Source of the DNA: Prochlorococcus sp. AG-402-K16
GTDB taxonomy: Bacteria; Cyanobacteriota; Cyanobacteriia; PCC-6307; Cyanobiaceae
Reading direction: 5' to 3'
Length of the DNA: 61,137 nt
Assembly (NCBI GenBank): GCA_003216795.1
Contig: QCIH01000008.1
Coordinates: 1 to 61,137, forward strand
Of this stretch, positions 18,827 through 27,320 are shown one piece after another; position 1 is the first letter of the stretch, and the number at the start of each line of letters is the position of its first letter. Position numbers and translations under genes: made by a program. A model generated the notes under the pieces. It searched no databases. It worked only from the letters and a program-made list of their open reading frames with translations, and was not told the origin of the DNA.

Positions 18827-19510
18827 TCATTTTTTGTAGTAGTCGGAATATATAGATTTTAACGATTCTCCTTTTAACCATCTTCTTCTAAATTGCCAAT
18901 TCTTAATCGCTTGGAGAAAAATATTGGTTCTTTCCCATTTCCTTGAACTTATAAAAATAGGTAAATTTAATTGTTTTAAATCTTTTTTATTGTTTAATCT
19001 CCTTAAAAAATCTACATCTTCCATCAAAGGTATCTTTCTAAAACCATTATTCTCAAAATAGGTAGTTCTATGAATTATTAAACCTTGATCACCATAAGGT
19101 TGTTTGAAAAATTTACTTCTAAAATTTACGAGAATTTCGAGGACTCTATAAATTATCTTTTTGTTACTAATTTTGAATTCAAAATAGTAAACCCTATTCT
19201 TGTTTCCCTTTAAAAATGAATTTATTTTTTTTAACCAATCATGAGTTAATCTTGTGTCTGCATGTAAAAATATGAGCCACTCTCCTTTTGAATTTTTAGC
19301 TCCAATATCTAATTGTAAACCTCGATTCCTTTCTTTGGATATAAATACTTTCGCTCCATAAATATTTGCTATATCAATAGTTTTATCTTTACTTCCACAA
19401 TCAACAATTATAATTTCGCCCTCTTTCTGAATTCTTGATAAGTCTGAAAGCAATAATGGCAAATTCCTAGCTTCATTAATAGTTGGAATGATAATTGAAA
19501 TTTTTGACAA
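18827..19510 (-). CDS. Family 2 glycosyltransferase (TIGR04283-like)
   Basis: A 227-aa GT-A fold enzyme. SIIIPTINEARNLPLLLSDL at the N-terminus, VDCGSKDKT and the LHADTR motif (metal/nucleotide site) place it with the small transferases annotated as rSAM/selenodomain-associated transferase 2 or arsenosugar glycosyltransferase. It follows the next gene by 5 bp; the same pair of families occurs together in many bacteria, supporting a shared pathway. The exact acceptor is unproven. Confidence 0.82.
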   Translation of the reverse strand: MSKISIIIPTINEARNLPLLLSDLSRIQKEGEIIIVDCGSKDKTIDIANIYGAKVFISKERNRGLQLDIGAKNSKGEWLIFLHADTRLTHDWLKKINSFLKGNKNRVYYFEFKISNKKIIYRVLEILVNFRSKFFKQPYGDQGLIIHRTTYFENNGFRKIPLMEDVDFLRRLNNKKDLKQLNLPIFISSRKWERTNIFLQAIKNWQFRRRWLKGESLKSIYSDYYKK

Positions 19511-19515
19511 GTCGA

Positions 19516-20151
19516 TTACTTTCTATTCTCAATATCAATAATTGTATCTATATCTATTTTTTTATCTAAAAACTTATATTTTAATTTTTTAGAAGCAAAA
19601 TTATCAATTGTATTTTGAAGAACATTTTCTGTTCCCCACTTTATGTTGATAAAAGGTAAATATGTATGTGATAACATTATTTTTTCTGATAAACCAATAA
19701 GCCAATATCCTCCATCGTTAGATGGTCCTAAAATAAGATCATTATGTTGAAGCTCTTTTAGAGTATTCAATAAATCTTGATGGCATAAATCTGGAAGGTC
19801 AGTACCAATAAAAATAATATTTTTGATCTTATGTCTTGCACAAAATTTTTTGTTGATAATTATTTGCCGTTTCATTTTTTCTCCCAAGCAGCCTTTCCCC
19901 TGCAAATTAAATTTTTTGATGCCTAATTCTCTAGACCATTTTCTACAATTTCCTACTCCTAAACCAGTTATGGCAATAGAAATATCAAGCAGTTTATTTT
20001 CTTGAAGAAATTTTGCGACTGAAATTGTGTGTTTGGTCATAACACTTTGTACCTTCGCTGAATTACTTTTACCTATATCTTTTGATAATCTTGTTTTGCA
20101 TCTTCCAAAACCATGCCATTTCGCCATGATAATAAGTAATGCTTTATCCAA
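19516..20151 (-). CDS. DUF2064/TIGR04282-type transferase
   Basis: Nucleotidyl/glycosyl-transferase-like protein with the family start ALLIIMAKWHGFGRCKTRL (IMAK...GRxKTRL), FIGTDLPDL and LGPSNDGGYWLIGL. I start it at TTG 20151 (211 aa), just before the conserved motif; the frame is open up to 20292, but the upstream part is AT-rich and not family-like. The canonical MAKxPxPG is MAKWHGFG here, a small departure. It is paired with the TIGR04283-like gene; both are often annotated under arsenosugar biosynthesis. Confidence 0.8.
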   Translation of the reverse strand: MDKALLIIMAKWHGFGRCKTRLSKDIGKSNSAKVQSVMTKHTISVAKFLQENKLLDISIAITGLGVGNCRKWSRELGIKKFNLQGKGCLGEKMKRQIIINKKFCARHKIKNIIFIGTDLPDLCHQDLLNTLKELQHNDLILGPSNDGGYWLIGLSEKIMLSHTYLPFINIKWGTENVLQNTIDNFASKKLKYKFLDKKIDIDTIIDIENRK

Positions 20152-20292
20152 TAATTTAGAGAAATTTAAAATAATTATATGCCCATTAAAAAATATAAAA
20201 TTTATTTTTATAAATTTAGTCGATACTTTGTTAAATAATTTTAAATTTGTCGTGATCTTGTGATTTGATAATGGCCAATTATTAAATTCCAA

Positions 20293-20309
20293 CTAGATTA
20301 ATAATCTAG
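20293..20309. promoter_or_regulatory. Perfect dyad just before dnaA
   Basis: CTAGATTAATAATCTAG is an 8-1-8 perfect inverted repeat ending 11 nt before the dnaA TTG start. It could be a repressor operator or, as RNA, a hairpin covering the dnaA ribosome-binding region. Confidence 0.5.
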
Positions 20310-20320
20310 AGAATAAAACT

Positions 20321-21715
20321 TTGCAAGCAACTAATCCTATTTGGGCGGAAGTTCAACAATTACTCCAAAAAACTTTAAGTAAGCCTTCATTTGAGACATG
20401 GATAAGGCCTGCTAAATTTAATTGTTTTGAAAATGGCTTATTAACTTTAATCGCTCCAAATACATTTTCTAGTGATTGGTTGAGAAAGAATTATTGTGAA
20501 ACTATTGAAAAAGCTGCAAAGGAAATCTGCGGTCATGATGTAAAAGTTGTTTTTAAATCTGAAACGAATACCAGCAGTGATTTCACAAATGAAAATAAAC
20601 CTAACGAACAGAACGTTCATCATAAAACAAGATCTTTTTCTAGTAATAAACAAAATAATTCTTCAAAAAGCCAATTCAAAAATCCTAATGGTTTAAATTT
20701 ACGCTACGTATTTAAAAGATTTGTTGTAGGTCCAAATAGTAGGTTGGCTCATGCCGCAGCTTTAGCCGTTGCCGAATCTCCTGGGAGAGAATTCAATCCA
20801 TTATTTATTTGTGGAGGAGTAGGTCTTGGTAAGACTCATTTAATGCAAGCAATAGGTCATTATCGAGTAGAAATAGATCCAGAAGCAAAAGTTAAATATG
20901 TATCTTCAGAGACTTTTACAAATGATGTTATTAGTGGTATTCGAAGAGATGGAATGACAGCTATTCGAGATAAATATAGAAATGTAGATTTGATTTTAAT
21001 AGACGACATACAGTTCTTAGAAGGCAAAGAGTATACACAGGAAGAATTCTTTCATACTTTTAACGCACTTCACGAATCAGGAAGTCAAATAGTCATTGCA
21101 AGTGACAGACCACCAAATCAATTGTCGGGAATTCAAGAGAGATTAATTTCTAGGTTCTCAATGGGTATGACCGCAGATATTCAACCACCTGACCTTGAGA
21201 CGAGGACAGCCATCCTCCAAAAAAAGGCAGAACAAGAGAGGATGAGTCTTCCAAGAGATTTAATTCAATTTATAGCAGGAAGATTCACTTCGAATATTCG
21301 AGAATTGGAAGGAGCATTTACTAGAGCTGTTGCATTTGCATCAATAACAGGCTTGCCAATGACAGTTCAATCAATTGCTCCAATGCTGGATCCTAATAGT
21401 GTTGGAGTAGTCGTTACTCCAAAACAAGTTATTAATAAAGTGTCAGATTTCTTTAAAGTTTCTACTGATGAATTGATCAGTTCAAGTAGGAGAAAACCAG
21501 TAAGTCAAGCCAGGCAAATAGGTATGTATCTTATGAGACATGGTACGGATCTAAGCCTACCAAGAATTGGAGATGAGTTTGGGGGTAAGGACCATACAAC
21601 AGTTATGTATGCTATTGAACAAGTTGAAAAAAAATTATCTATTGATCCAAATATTGCAAGTCAAGTTCAAAAAATAAGAGATTTACTTCAAATAGATTCA
21701 AGAAAAAATTTATAG
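20321..21715 (+). CDS. dnaA: Chromosomal replication initiator DnaA
   Basis: AAA+ initiator that binds DnaA boxes. Domain I is at about 1-80, a polar linker at about 81-123, and the AAA+ domain follows with Walker [10 protein letters not shown] (165-173), Walker [11 protein letters not shown] and sensor motifs. The C-terminal DNA-binding domain carries the signature [19 protein letters not shown]. The length is 464 aa. The start is TTG at 20321. I see no cluster of DnaA boxes next to the gene, so the replication origin is probably not here. Confidence 0.97.
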   Translation: MQATNPIWAEVQQLLQKTLSKPSFETWIRPAKFNCFENGLLTLIAPNTFSSDWLRKNYCETIEKAAKEICGHDVKVVFKSETNTSSDFTNENKPNEQNVHHKTRSFSSNKQNNSSKSQFKNPNGLNLRYVFKRFVVGPNSRLAHAAALAVAESPGREFNPLFICGGVGLGKTHLMQAIGHYRVEIDPEAKVKYVSSETFTNDVISGIRRDGMTAIRDKYRNVDLILIDDIQFLEGKEYTQEEFFHTFNALHESGSQIVIASDRPPNQLSGIQERLISRFSMGMTADIQPPDLETRTAILQKKAEQERMSLPRDLIQFIAGRFTSNIRELEGAFTRAVAFASITGLPMTVQSIAPMLDPNSVGVVVTPKQVINKVSDFFKVSTDELISSSRRKPVSQARQIGMYLMRHGTDLSLPRIGDEFGGKDHTTVMYAIEQVEKKLSIDPNIASQVQKIRDLLQIDSRKNL

Positions 21716-21717
21716 TT

Positions 21718-22953
21718 TTAATAATAACTAGAAATGAAATTTATAGGATCTTGATCATATCTATGCCTGAAAGGTATCTTATCTATTTCATTTATATCAC
21801 TAAGCGATTCAATTTTATTTAATGATTGCCTTAATAACCTTGCTGAGATAATTGGCATATCTCTTGGAACTGAGATTCTATTTTTTAAGTATCTTAGAGA
21901 GATTCCTGAAAGTTTTTTGGGGATTAATACTTCACCTGTGATCATATGGCTCAAAGCTGATCTTAATGATTCGTCAAAGGATTCTTTATTGTATGGGTTT
22001 ACCTTTAGTAAATTGTCTTTATGCTTTATTACTCTTTTAAGCGCAATTGTTGCATAATATTTTGACTCATAATTTTGGTTTAATTCATAATTACCTAAAC
22101 CCTCCCCAGTATCTATTAGCTTAGAGAAAGTAATCTGTTGTTCATTGCTTTCTTTATAGCATCCTCCCATTTGTGGGGGTAAATCATGAGAATGAGTATG
22201 AAAATCTCCTTGAGTGCCTCTATAAGCACTTGTCCCTTCAAAAAGGGTAAGCCAGTTATCTACATGACGGTAATTAGATCTTAAATTAAACCCTTTATAA
22301 TAAATAAGTGATGCATTGATTCTCTCCATATAGGGAATAAAAATTATATCTCCAACACCAGGCTCTATATCACCCGCGTTAGAAACTGATGGATCAATAA
22401 ACCCTGATTTTGAGCTACTTAAGATTTCATCGAGTTTAGAAATGGATTCTTTAAATCTTTTTTTTCTAAAAGAGTTATCTATAAAATTAAAGCTTTCTCG
22501 GCAGAGCCAATTACACCAGGATCTAAAAATTTCTCTTTCTAACTCTCGAATTTTGATAAGGTGACTAGATGTAATAAAAGATCCAAGTGCTCCAAATTCA
22601 TTTTCTAAAAAAGCTATGATATCGTCGCTTTCAGTTATAACTTGCCCTTTAAATTCAATTACAGGTAATTTCCCCGATCTGACTTTTTCAAGGAACCAAC
22701 TTTCTTTTTGGCCATAGCAAAACATATTTATTTTCTTGACTCTGTATGGAATTTTCTTAAATTCAAGCCATAACCATATCTTCTGACAGTAAGGACACCA
22801 AGAATGCCTATCCCTATAGAGGGTAATTAATACATCATTTTCACTATGTCCAAATAATCTTAAATTTGCGTAGGAATTATTTATACCATGGACTCTATCA
22901 AGATCTTCAACTTCAAATTTATTTAAACCATCCCATGTCAAAATCCCATTCAT
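21718..22953 (-). CDS. Glutathione S-transferase family protein with Cys-Pro-Tyr-Cys site
   Basis: A 411-aa protein longer than typical GSTs (about 200-250 aa). Residues about 40-115 form a glutaredoxin/GST thioredoxin-like domain with CPYCQK (53-58) and LPVIEFKGQVITESDDI, the glutathione-binding segment. A helical C-terminal domain follows, including SFRKKRF... and HDLPPQMGGCYK. It is divergent to gor (52-bp gap), consistent with a glutathione-linked role. The substrate is unknown. Confidence 0.82.
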   Translation of the reverse strand: MNGILTWDGLNKFEVEDLDRVHGINNSYANLRLFGHSENDVLITLYRDRHSWCPYCQKIWLWLEFKKIPYRVKKINMFCYGQKESWFLEKVRSGKLPVIEFKGQVITESDDIIAFLENEFGALGSFITSSHLIKIRELEREIFRSWCNWLCRESFNFIDNSFRKKRFKESISKLDEILSSSKSGFIDPSVSNAGDIEPGVGDIIFIPYMERINASLIYYKGFNLRSNYRHVDNWLTLFEGTSAYRGTQGDFHTHSHDLPPQMGGCYKESNEQQITFSKLIDTGEGLGNYELNQNYESKYYATIALKRVIKHKDNLLKVNPYNKESFDESLRSALSHMITGEVLIPKKLSGISLRYLKNRISVPRDMPIISARLLRQSLNKIESLSDINEIDKIPFRHRYDQDPINFISSYY

Positions 22954-23005
22954 TATTTGAATTAAAGCTATAAACTAACGTTATAATAATTGATTAAAAA
23001 AAGTC

Positions 23006-24370
23006 TTGGAATTTGAATTTGATTTAATTGTTGTTGGCGCTGGATCTGGAGGACTCGCGGCGGCTAAACGTGCGGCTGGTTATGGAGCAAAAGTCGCAAT
23101 CATAGAAGCAAATCAAATAGGAGGAACTTGTGTGATAAGGGGATGTGTGCCTAAAAAATTAATGGTTTATGCAGCTAAAAGTAAAAAAAATATGGATTCT
23201 TCTGAAGGATATGGATTAAAAAATGAAGGTATTAATTTTGAATCAAATATTTTGTTGAAGAATGTTAGAGAGGAGGTTTCTAGATTAAGTAATTTACATA
23301 GAAGTTCTTTAAAAAAGTTGAATATAACTATTTTTGAAGGCTTAGGAAGATTTATTACTCAAAATGAATTAGAAATTATTTGTTCAAACACAAAGAAAAT
23401 TAAAAACAAAATAAGTTCAAAAAAAATTCTTATTTCAGTTGGAGGTAAACCAAAAAAATTAAATATTCCTGGGGCAGATTTGGCATGGACTAGTGATGAT
23501 ATCTTTGAATTAGAAAAGTTTCCCAAATCAATATTAATAGTAGGAGGTGGATATATTGCTTGCGAATTTGCGTCTATTTTTAAAAATTTAGGTACTGAAG
23601 TAACTCAATTAATTAGAGGTCAACATTTACTTAATGGTTTTGATGAGGATCTTTCTTCATGCTTGGAGGAATCACCTACTTTTGCTGAAATCAATATAAT
23701 CTCCAATATTCAATTAAAGTCTATCAAGAAAGTAAATGGAAATCTGGAATCTACCCTAAACTCTGGAGATAAACTCCTAACTAATAATATCCTTATTGCT
23801 ACGGGAAGAGAACCAAATCTTTTGCCTTTAAATTTAGATTTTTTAAATCTAAAGATGGATGGCCAATATTTAGATGTCGATGAACTTAATCAAACAAGTA
23901 ACGCAAATATTTTTGCAGTTGGCGATATCATAAATAAGCCAAACTTAACTCCAGTAGCAATAGAACAAGGGAGAGTTTTTTCGGATAATTTTTTTAATGA
24001 CCAAAAAAGAAAAGTAAATTATGAATATATTCCTAAGGCCGTTTTTACTATTCCAGAAATTTCAACAGTTGGCTTAAGTGAGAAAAGAGCTAAAGAGATT
24101 TACTCTGAAAAAAATATAAAAATTTTCAAATGCAAATTTACCCCTATGTCTAATACCTTTAAAAAGAATAAATCAAAGTGTATGTTGAAGATTGTAGTTC
24201 ATAAGCTAACTGACAAAGTCCTAGGATGTCATATGTTTGGAGAAACATCGTCTGAGATTATTCAAATGGTATCAATTTCATTAAATGCAGGGATAACAAA
24301 AAAAGACTTTGATATTACTATGGCTTTGCACCCAACTATCTCAGAAGAATTTGTAACTATGTATGGATAA
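23006..24370 (+). CDS. gor: Glutathione reductase
   Basis: FAD- and NADPH-dependent disulfide reductase that regenerates glutathione. FAD motif GAGSGG (11-16), redox pair Cys42/Cys47 in GGTCVIRGCVPKK, NAD(P) fold VGGGYIACEFA, FAVGDI, and the C-terminal HPTISEEF with the catalytic histidine. The 454 aa length is normal. The start is TTG at 23006. It is adjacent to and divergent from a GST-like gene. The call over other disulfide reductases rests on the VIRGCVPKK context. Confidence 0.92.
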   Translation: MEFEFDLIVVGAGSGGLAAAKRAAGYGAKVAIIEANQIGGTCVIRGCVPKKLMVYAAKSKKNMDSSEGYGLKNEGINFESNILLKNVREEVSRLSNLHRSSLKKLNITIFEGLGRFITQNELEIICSNTKKIKNKISSKKILISVGGKPKKLNIPGADLAWTSDDIFELEKFPKSILIVGGGYIACEFASIFKNLGTEVTQLIRGQHLLNGFDEDLSSCLEESPTFAEINIISNIQLKSIKKVNGNLESTLNSGDKLLTNNILIATGREPNLLPLNLDFLNLKMDGQYLDVDELNQTSNANIFAVGDIINKPNLTPVAIEQGRVFSDNFFNDQKRKVNYEYIPKAVFTIPEISTVGLSEKRAKEIYSEKNIKIFKCKFTPMSNTFKKNKSKCMLKIVVHKLTDKVLGCHMFGETSSEIIQMVSISLNAGITKKDFDITMALHPTISEEFVTMYG

Positions 24371-24372
24371 AA

Positions 24373-25452
24373 TTATGAATTAGAAAATTTTAATTTTTCT
24401 TGAACAATCAGAAACACTATAAGTAATGCAAAGTAAATAAATAAACCTATCCTTAATTCAGAAATGAAGTAAAATCCATTCAGGAAAAGTATCTTATCGA
24501 GAATGTAGAAAATATAAAGATTAAGCAAAATAAATCCTTCAATTCTTGTGATTTTCCCTTTGCTCCAGAAAATTGGTAAGCATGCAAAGGTAGTTAAAAC
24601 CATAAAAGGTAAGTCAACTTTTATTAGACTCTGTTCAATGACTAAACCTTTAAATCCTGAAAAAATACTGCAACTTCCAAGGATTAAAAGTTGATTAAGT
24701 AAATTACTTCCTATTACATTCCCAATAGCAAGATCTGTTTTACCTTTAAATGCAGCAATTATTGAAGTTACTAATTCTGGTAATGATGTCCCAGTTGCGA
24801 CGATAGTTAAACCAATAACAATTTCATTTACTCCCAAAAGACTAGCGAGCGCTTGAGAACCATTTACTAATATATTTGAACCAAAGCTTAAAAGAAAAAT
24901 TCCCAATATTAATTTTATTAAAATATTCATTTTCCCTTTATAGTTATCTTCTAATTCTTCTATTTCTGGTTCAGCATCTTTTGTCTCCTCTCCTTTCTCA
25001 TTGATGGTATTGATTTCCCATATTGTATTTAAGATTAAACAAAATATTAGAAAAACCCCTGCTTGCAATGTTAATAAGCCTGTTGATGACATAGCCCAAA
25101 CTGCACAAGAAATTGCCATTAAAAGAGGCACATCTCTTCTGACTATTCTGCTTTTTACTTTAAGAGGTGTTATCAATGAGCTTATGCCCAAAACAACGAG
25201 AACATTAAAAATATTGCTTCCAATTACATTGCTAGCCGCAAGCGAATCACTGCCTTTTAAAATTGAACTCAAACTTACCAACAACTCAGGAGAGCTTGTT
25301 CCAAGAGAAACAACTGTTAAACCAATTACTATTTGAGGTATTCCTAAAATTAAAGATAAAAATATGGCTCCTTGAATAAAGAACTCTCCTCCAGCAAAAA
25401 GTAGAACTACGCCTAAAACTATTTCTATTATTGGAAATAAAAAATCACTCAT
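24373..25452 (-). CDS. CaCA-family cation/calcium:sodium or proton antiporter
   Basis: An integral membrane protein, 359 aa, with about 10 transmembrane segments and two inverted alpha repeats: GTSSPELLVSL/SNVIGSNIFN in the first half and GTSLPELVTSI/GNVIGSNLLN in the second. An acidic loop (KGEETKDAEPEIEELED) at about 153-168 separates the halves and could be a cytosolic regulatory loop. It resembles E. coli YrbG. The ion specificity is not readable from sequence. It converges with gor 2 bp away. Confidence 0.9.
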   Translation of the reverse strand: MSDFLFPIIEIVLGVVLLFAGGEFFIQGAIFLSLILGIPQIVIGLTVVSLGTSSPELLVSLSSILKGSDSLAASNVIGSNIFNVLVVLGISSLITPLKVKSRIVRRDVPLLMAISCAVWAMSSTGLLTLQAGVFLIFCLILNTIWEINTINEKGEETKDAEPEIEELEDNYKGKMNILIKLILGIFLLSFGSNILVNGSQALASLLGVNEIVIGLTIVATGTSLPELVTSIIAAFKGKTDLAIGNVIGSNLLNQLLILGSCSIFSGFKGLVIEQSLIKVDLPFMVLTTFACLPIFWSKGKITRIEGFILLNLYIFYILDKILFLNGFYFISELRIGLFIYFALLIVFLIVQEKLKFSNS

Positions 25453-25570
25453 ATTTAGGATTTAATTTAGATAATAAAAATTTTCGTAATTGGTTAATAA
25501 CTATCCTCGAAAATCTATAATTTATTGTCAATTCTAATTTGCTGTTAAAATTGATTAAATAGAAAAAATT

Positions 25571-26620
25571 TTGAAGACTTTAAACATAATAAAACCTGAT
25601 GATTGGCATTTACATTTAAGAGAAGGTCTTGTATTAAAAAATATCATTCATTTTACTTCGGAATATTTTGGAAGAGCCATTGTTATGCCAAATACTAAAA
25701 GTCCCATAACATCAATCAATAGCGCTATTTCTTATAGGAAATCTATTGTTGAAGCGCTACCAGAAAGTTCTAAGTTTGAACCATTAATGACACTTTATCT
25801 TACAGATGATACTGATAAAGGGGAACTAATTAATGGTTTTAAAAATAATGTTTTTTTTGCCGCAAAATTATATCCTGCTAATGCTACAACAAATTCCAGT
25901 CATGGAGTTAGGAAAATAGAAAATCTATATAAGATCTTTGAATTAATGCAAGATTCTGGAATGCCTCTTTTAATTCATGGAGAAGTGACTGATTCTGAAG
26001 TAGATGTTTTCGATAGAGAAGAAGTTTTTATAGATAAAGAACTTTCTCAAATAACCAAAAGATTTCCAAAATTAAAAATCGTTCTAGAACATATAACCAC
26101 CTCTTATGCAGTGGATTTTGTGCAAGAAAATAATATTGGGGCTACAATTACTCCGCATCATTTGCATATAAATAGAAATGCAATGTTTTTTGGAGGCTTA
26201 AATAGTGATTTTTACTGCTTACCAGTTGCTAAGAGGGAAAATAATAGACTCGCTTTAAGGAGAGCGGCAACAAGTGGAAAAAAATGTTTTTTCTTGGGGA
26301 CTGACTCTGCTCCACACCTTAGGAAGTGGAAGGCTTTTTGTGGATGTGCAGGCATTTTTAATTCGCCAGTAGCAATAGAAAGCTACTTAACAGTTTTCGA
26401 AGAGGAGGATGCTCTAGATAATTTTGAAAAGTTTGCAAGTTTGAATGGCCCTATTTTTTATAATGTCCCACCAAATAAAGAAAAATTAAAATTAGTTTCT
26501 AGACCTAACAAAATTAAAGAATATATTGATGTTGTTGAAGAAAAAAATATTGTCGGACAAATAAAACCATTTCATGCAGGTGAAACTTTACAATGGCAAG
26601 TAGAAGGAATAGTAAATTAA
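25571..26620 (+). CDS. pyrC: Dihydroorotase, type II
   Basis: Cyclises carbamoyl aspartate to dihydroorotate in pyrimidine synthesis. The metal-binding DWHLHLREG (His13, His15), MPNTK, the LAAKLYP-like FFAAKLYPA (metal lysine), LLIHGE, LEHITT and the FLGTDSAPH segments are all in order. The 349 aa length is typical for the E. coli-like type. The start is TTG at 25571. It is the last ordinary gene before the tRNA-Leu island. Confidence 0.95.
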   Translation: MKTLNIIKPDDWHLHLREGLVLKNIIHFTSEYFGRAIVMPNTKSPITSINSAISYRKSIVEALPESSKFEPLMTLYLTDDTDKGELINGFKNNVFFAAKLYPANATTNSSHGVRKIENLYKIFELMQDSGMPLLIHGEVTDSEVDVFDREEVFIDKELSQITKRFPKLKIVLEHITTSYAVDFVQENNIGATITPHHLHINRNAMFFGGLNSDFYCLPVAKRENNRLALRRAATSGKKCFFLGTDSAPHLRKWKAFCGCAGIFNSPVAIESYLTVFEEEDALDNFEKFASLNGPIFYNVPPNKEKLKLVSRPNKIKEYIDVVEEKNIVGQIKPFHAGETLQWQVEGIVN

Positions 26621-26650
26621 AAAATTAGATTTAATCTGACAATTAAAAGT

Positions 26651-26758
26651 GTAAATATTCCAATTTTTCTTGGTTAAATGGGTTACTTTCAGCTACGATT
26701 AGAAGTCGCAAATTCCTTTGGGAGTGTGGCGGAATTGGTAGACGCGCCGGACTTAAAA
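26651..26758 (+). repeat. Left copy of 108-bp duplication (tRNA-Leu upstream region plus 5' half)
   Basis: Matches 27950-28057 at 101 of 108 positions; the last 39 bases, the tRNA part, are identical. Identity ends immediately after the anticodon loop (CTTAAAA at 26752-26758). All seven mismatches fall in the region upstream of the tRNA, so the tRNA half is under stronger constraint or was more recently exchanged. Interpreted as the att-side duplicate of an element inserted in the tRNA. Confidence 0.9.
26720..26758 (+). pseudogene. Truncated tRNA-Leu(UAA), 5' half only
   Basis: Identical to bases 1-39 of the complete tRNA-Leu at 28019: acceptor 5' strand, D arm, 5' strand of the anticodon stem and the anticodon loop. 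The sequence then diverges (ACCAGATAG...) and no 3' half follows. It keeps a near-copy of the real gene's upstream region, so it could still be transcribed. Confidence 0.9.
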
Positions 26759-26797
26759 ACCAGATAGATTTTAATTCACTCAATTATATAAACCTTT

Positions 26798-26822
26798 AGC
26801 GATTGGTCAAAAGCCATTCGCT
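26798..26822 (+). other. Imperfect hairpin within the island
   Basis: AGCGATTGG (26798-26806) and CCATTCGCT (26814-26822) pair at 8 of 9 positions with a 7-nt loop, followed by a T-rich stretch. It could be the terminator of a short transcript starting from the truncated tRNA promoter. Confidence 0.4.
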
Positions 26823-26937
26823 TTCTTGCTTTTAGACCTATCCACTTAAGAACAAATATCCACAACTTGATCTAGCGCGATCCATGCTTCTTTTTTTGAT
26901 CTTATGGCATTAAAAATAAGGAGCTTATTACCCTTTT

Positions 26938-26958
26938 TTAGATCGACTGTCAATCAAT
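26938..26958 (+). repeat. 21-bp island repeat, copy 1
   Basis: TTAGATCGAC followed by TGTCAATCAAT. The core GATCGAC-T-GTCAATC is an imperfect palindrome (6 of 7 arm pairs). It lies 81 bp upstream of the 71-aa gene and is identical to copy 3. Confidence 0.85.
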
Positions 26959-27039
26959 TATTTCCCTAATAACAACTTAATATAAGTAATTATCAAATTA
27001 AATTTATGCTTAAATATTTCAGTTCTCATTAACTTACAA

Positions 27040-27255
27040 ATGTATTATTCAGAAACTAAAGTCCTAATGGGCGGTCTGGCTCATGTTCCAATATTAATTT
27101 TCATAGTAAATTTTATTAAAGGAAAGTTTGAATCTATAGCATCAAAAGTAGTTGAAGTTAAAACGGAAGAGCCAAAGGTAAAAGTAGTTGAACTAAAAGA
27201 AGAGGAAGTAAAATCGGAAGAGTTAAACGCAAGTGAATTTAAAGAAGCAGAATAA
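27040..27255 (+). CDS. Small membrane-anchored protein with acidic/lysine-rich tail
   Basis: A 71-aa product I do not recognise. Residues about 8-26 (VLMGGLAHVPILIFIVNFI) form one hydrophobic helix; the remainder is a highly charged E/K/V repetitive tail (VVEVKTEEPKVKVVELKEEEVKSEE...). No Shine-Dalgarno is evident. It lies alone between 21-bp repeat copies 1 and 2. The composition change between halves and the clean start support a real gene, but the evidence is modest. Confidence 0.6.
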   Translation: MYYSETKVLMGGLAHVPILIFIVNFIKGKFESIASKVVEVKTEEPKVKVVELKEEEVKSEELNASEFKEAE

Positions 27256-27299
27256 TGGGAAGAAAAAGTTAAAAAAAGAGGGTTGTTATACCTTCCATG

Positions 27300-27320
27300 T
27301 TAGATCGACTTTCAGTCAAT
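27300..27320 (+). repeat. 21-bp island repeat, copy 2
   Basis: Matches copies 1 and 3 at 19 of 21 positions; the two changes (G to T, A to G) fall in the right arm of the palindrome. It lies 44 bp after the 71-aa gene and touches the stop codon of the reverse 40-aa gene. Confidence 0.85.

Larger units (their letters stand above)
26621..27039. other. Gene-free stretch, left part of the tRNA-Leu island
   Basis: Holds the 108-bp duplicated block with the truncated tRNA-Leu (26651-26758), an imperfect hairpin AGCGATTGG/CCATTCGCT (26798-26806, 26814-26822), two TATCCAC heptamers (26839-26845, 26857-26863), a stretch resembling the 3' end of the 27631 gene (about 26907-26936), and repeat copy 1 (26938-26958). 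I see no supportable protein gene. Confidence 0.6.

Noticed and set aside
20131..20320. Replication origin upstream of dnaA
   Set aside because: Only one weak DnaA-box-like match (TTATCCAAT region near 20147) and no dnaN or origin-type cluster nearby.
26752..26900. Group I intron of trnL-UAA starting at the truncated tRNA
   Set aside because: The usual cyanobacterial intron splits the anticodon itself, but here the break falls after the whole loop. No intron core was seen, and the complete tRNA downstream already has its own 5' half.
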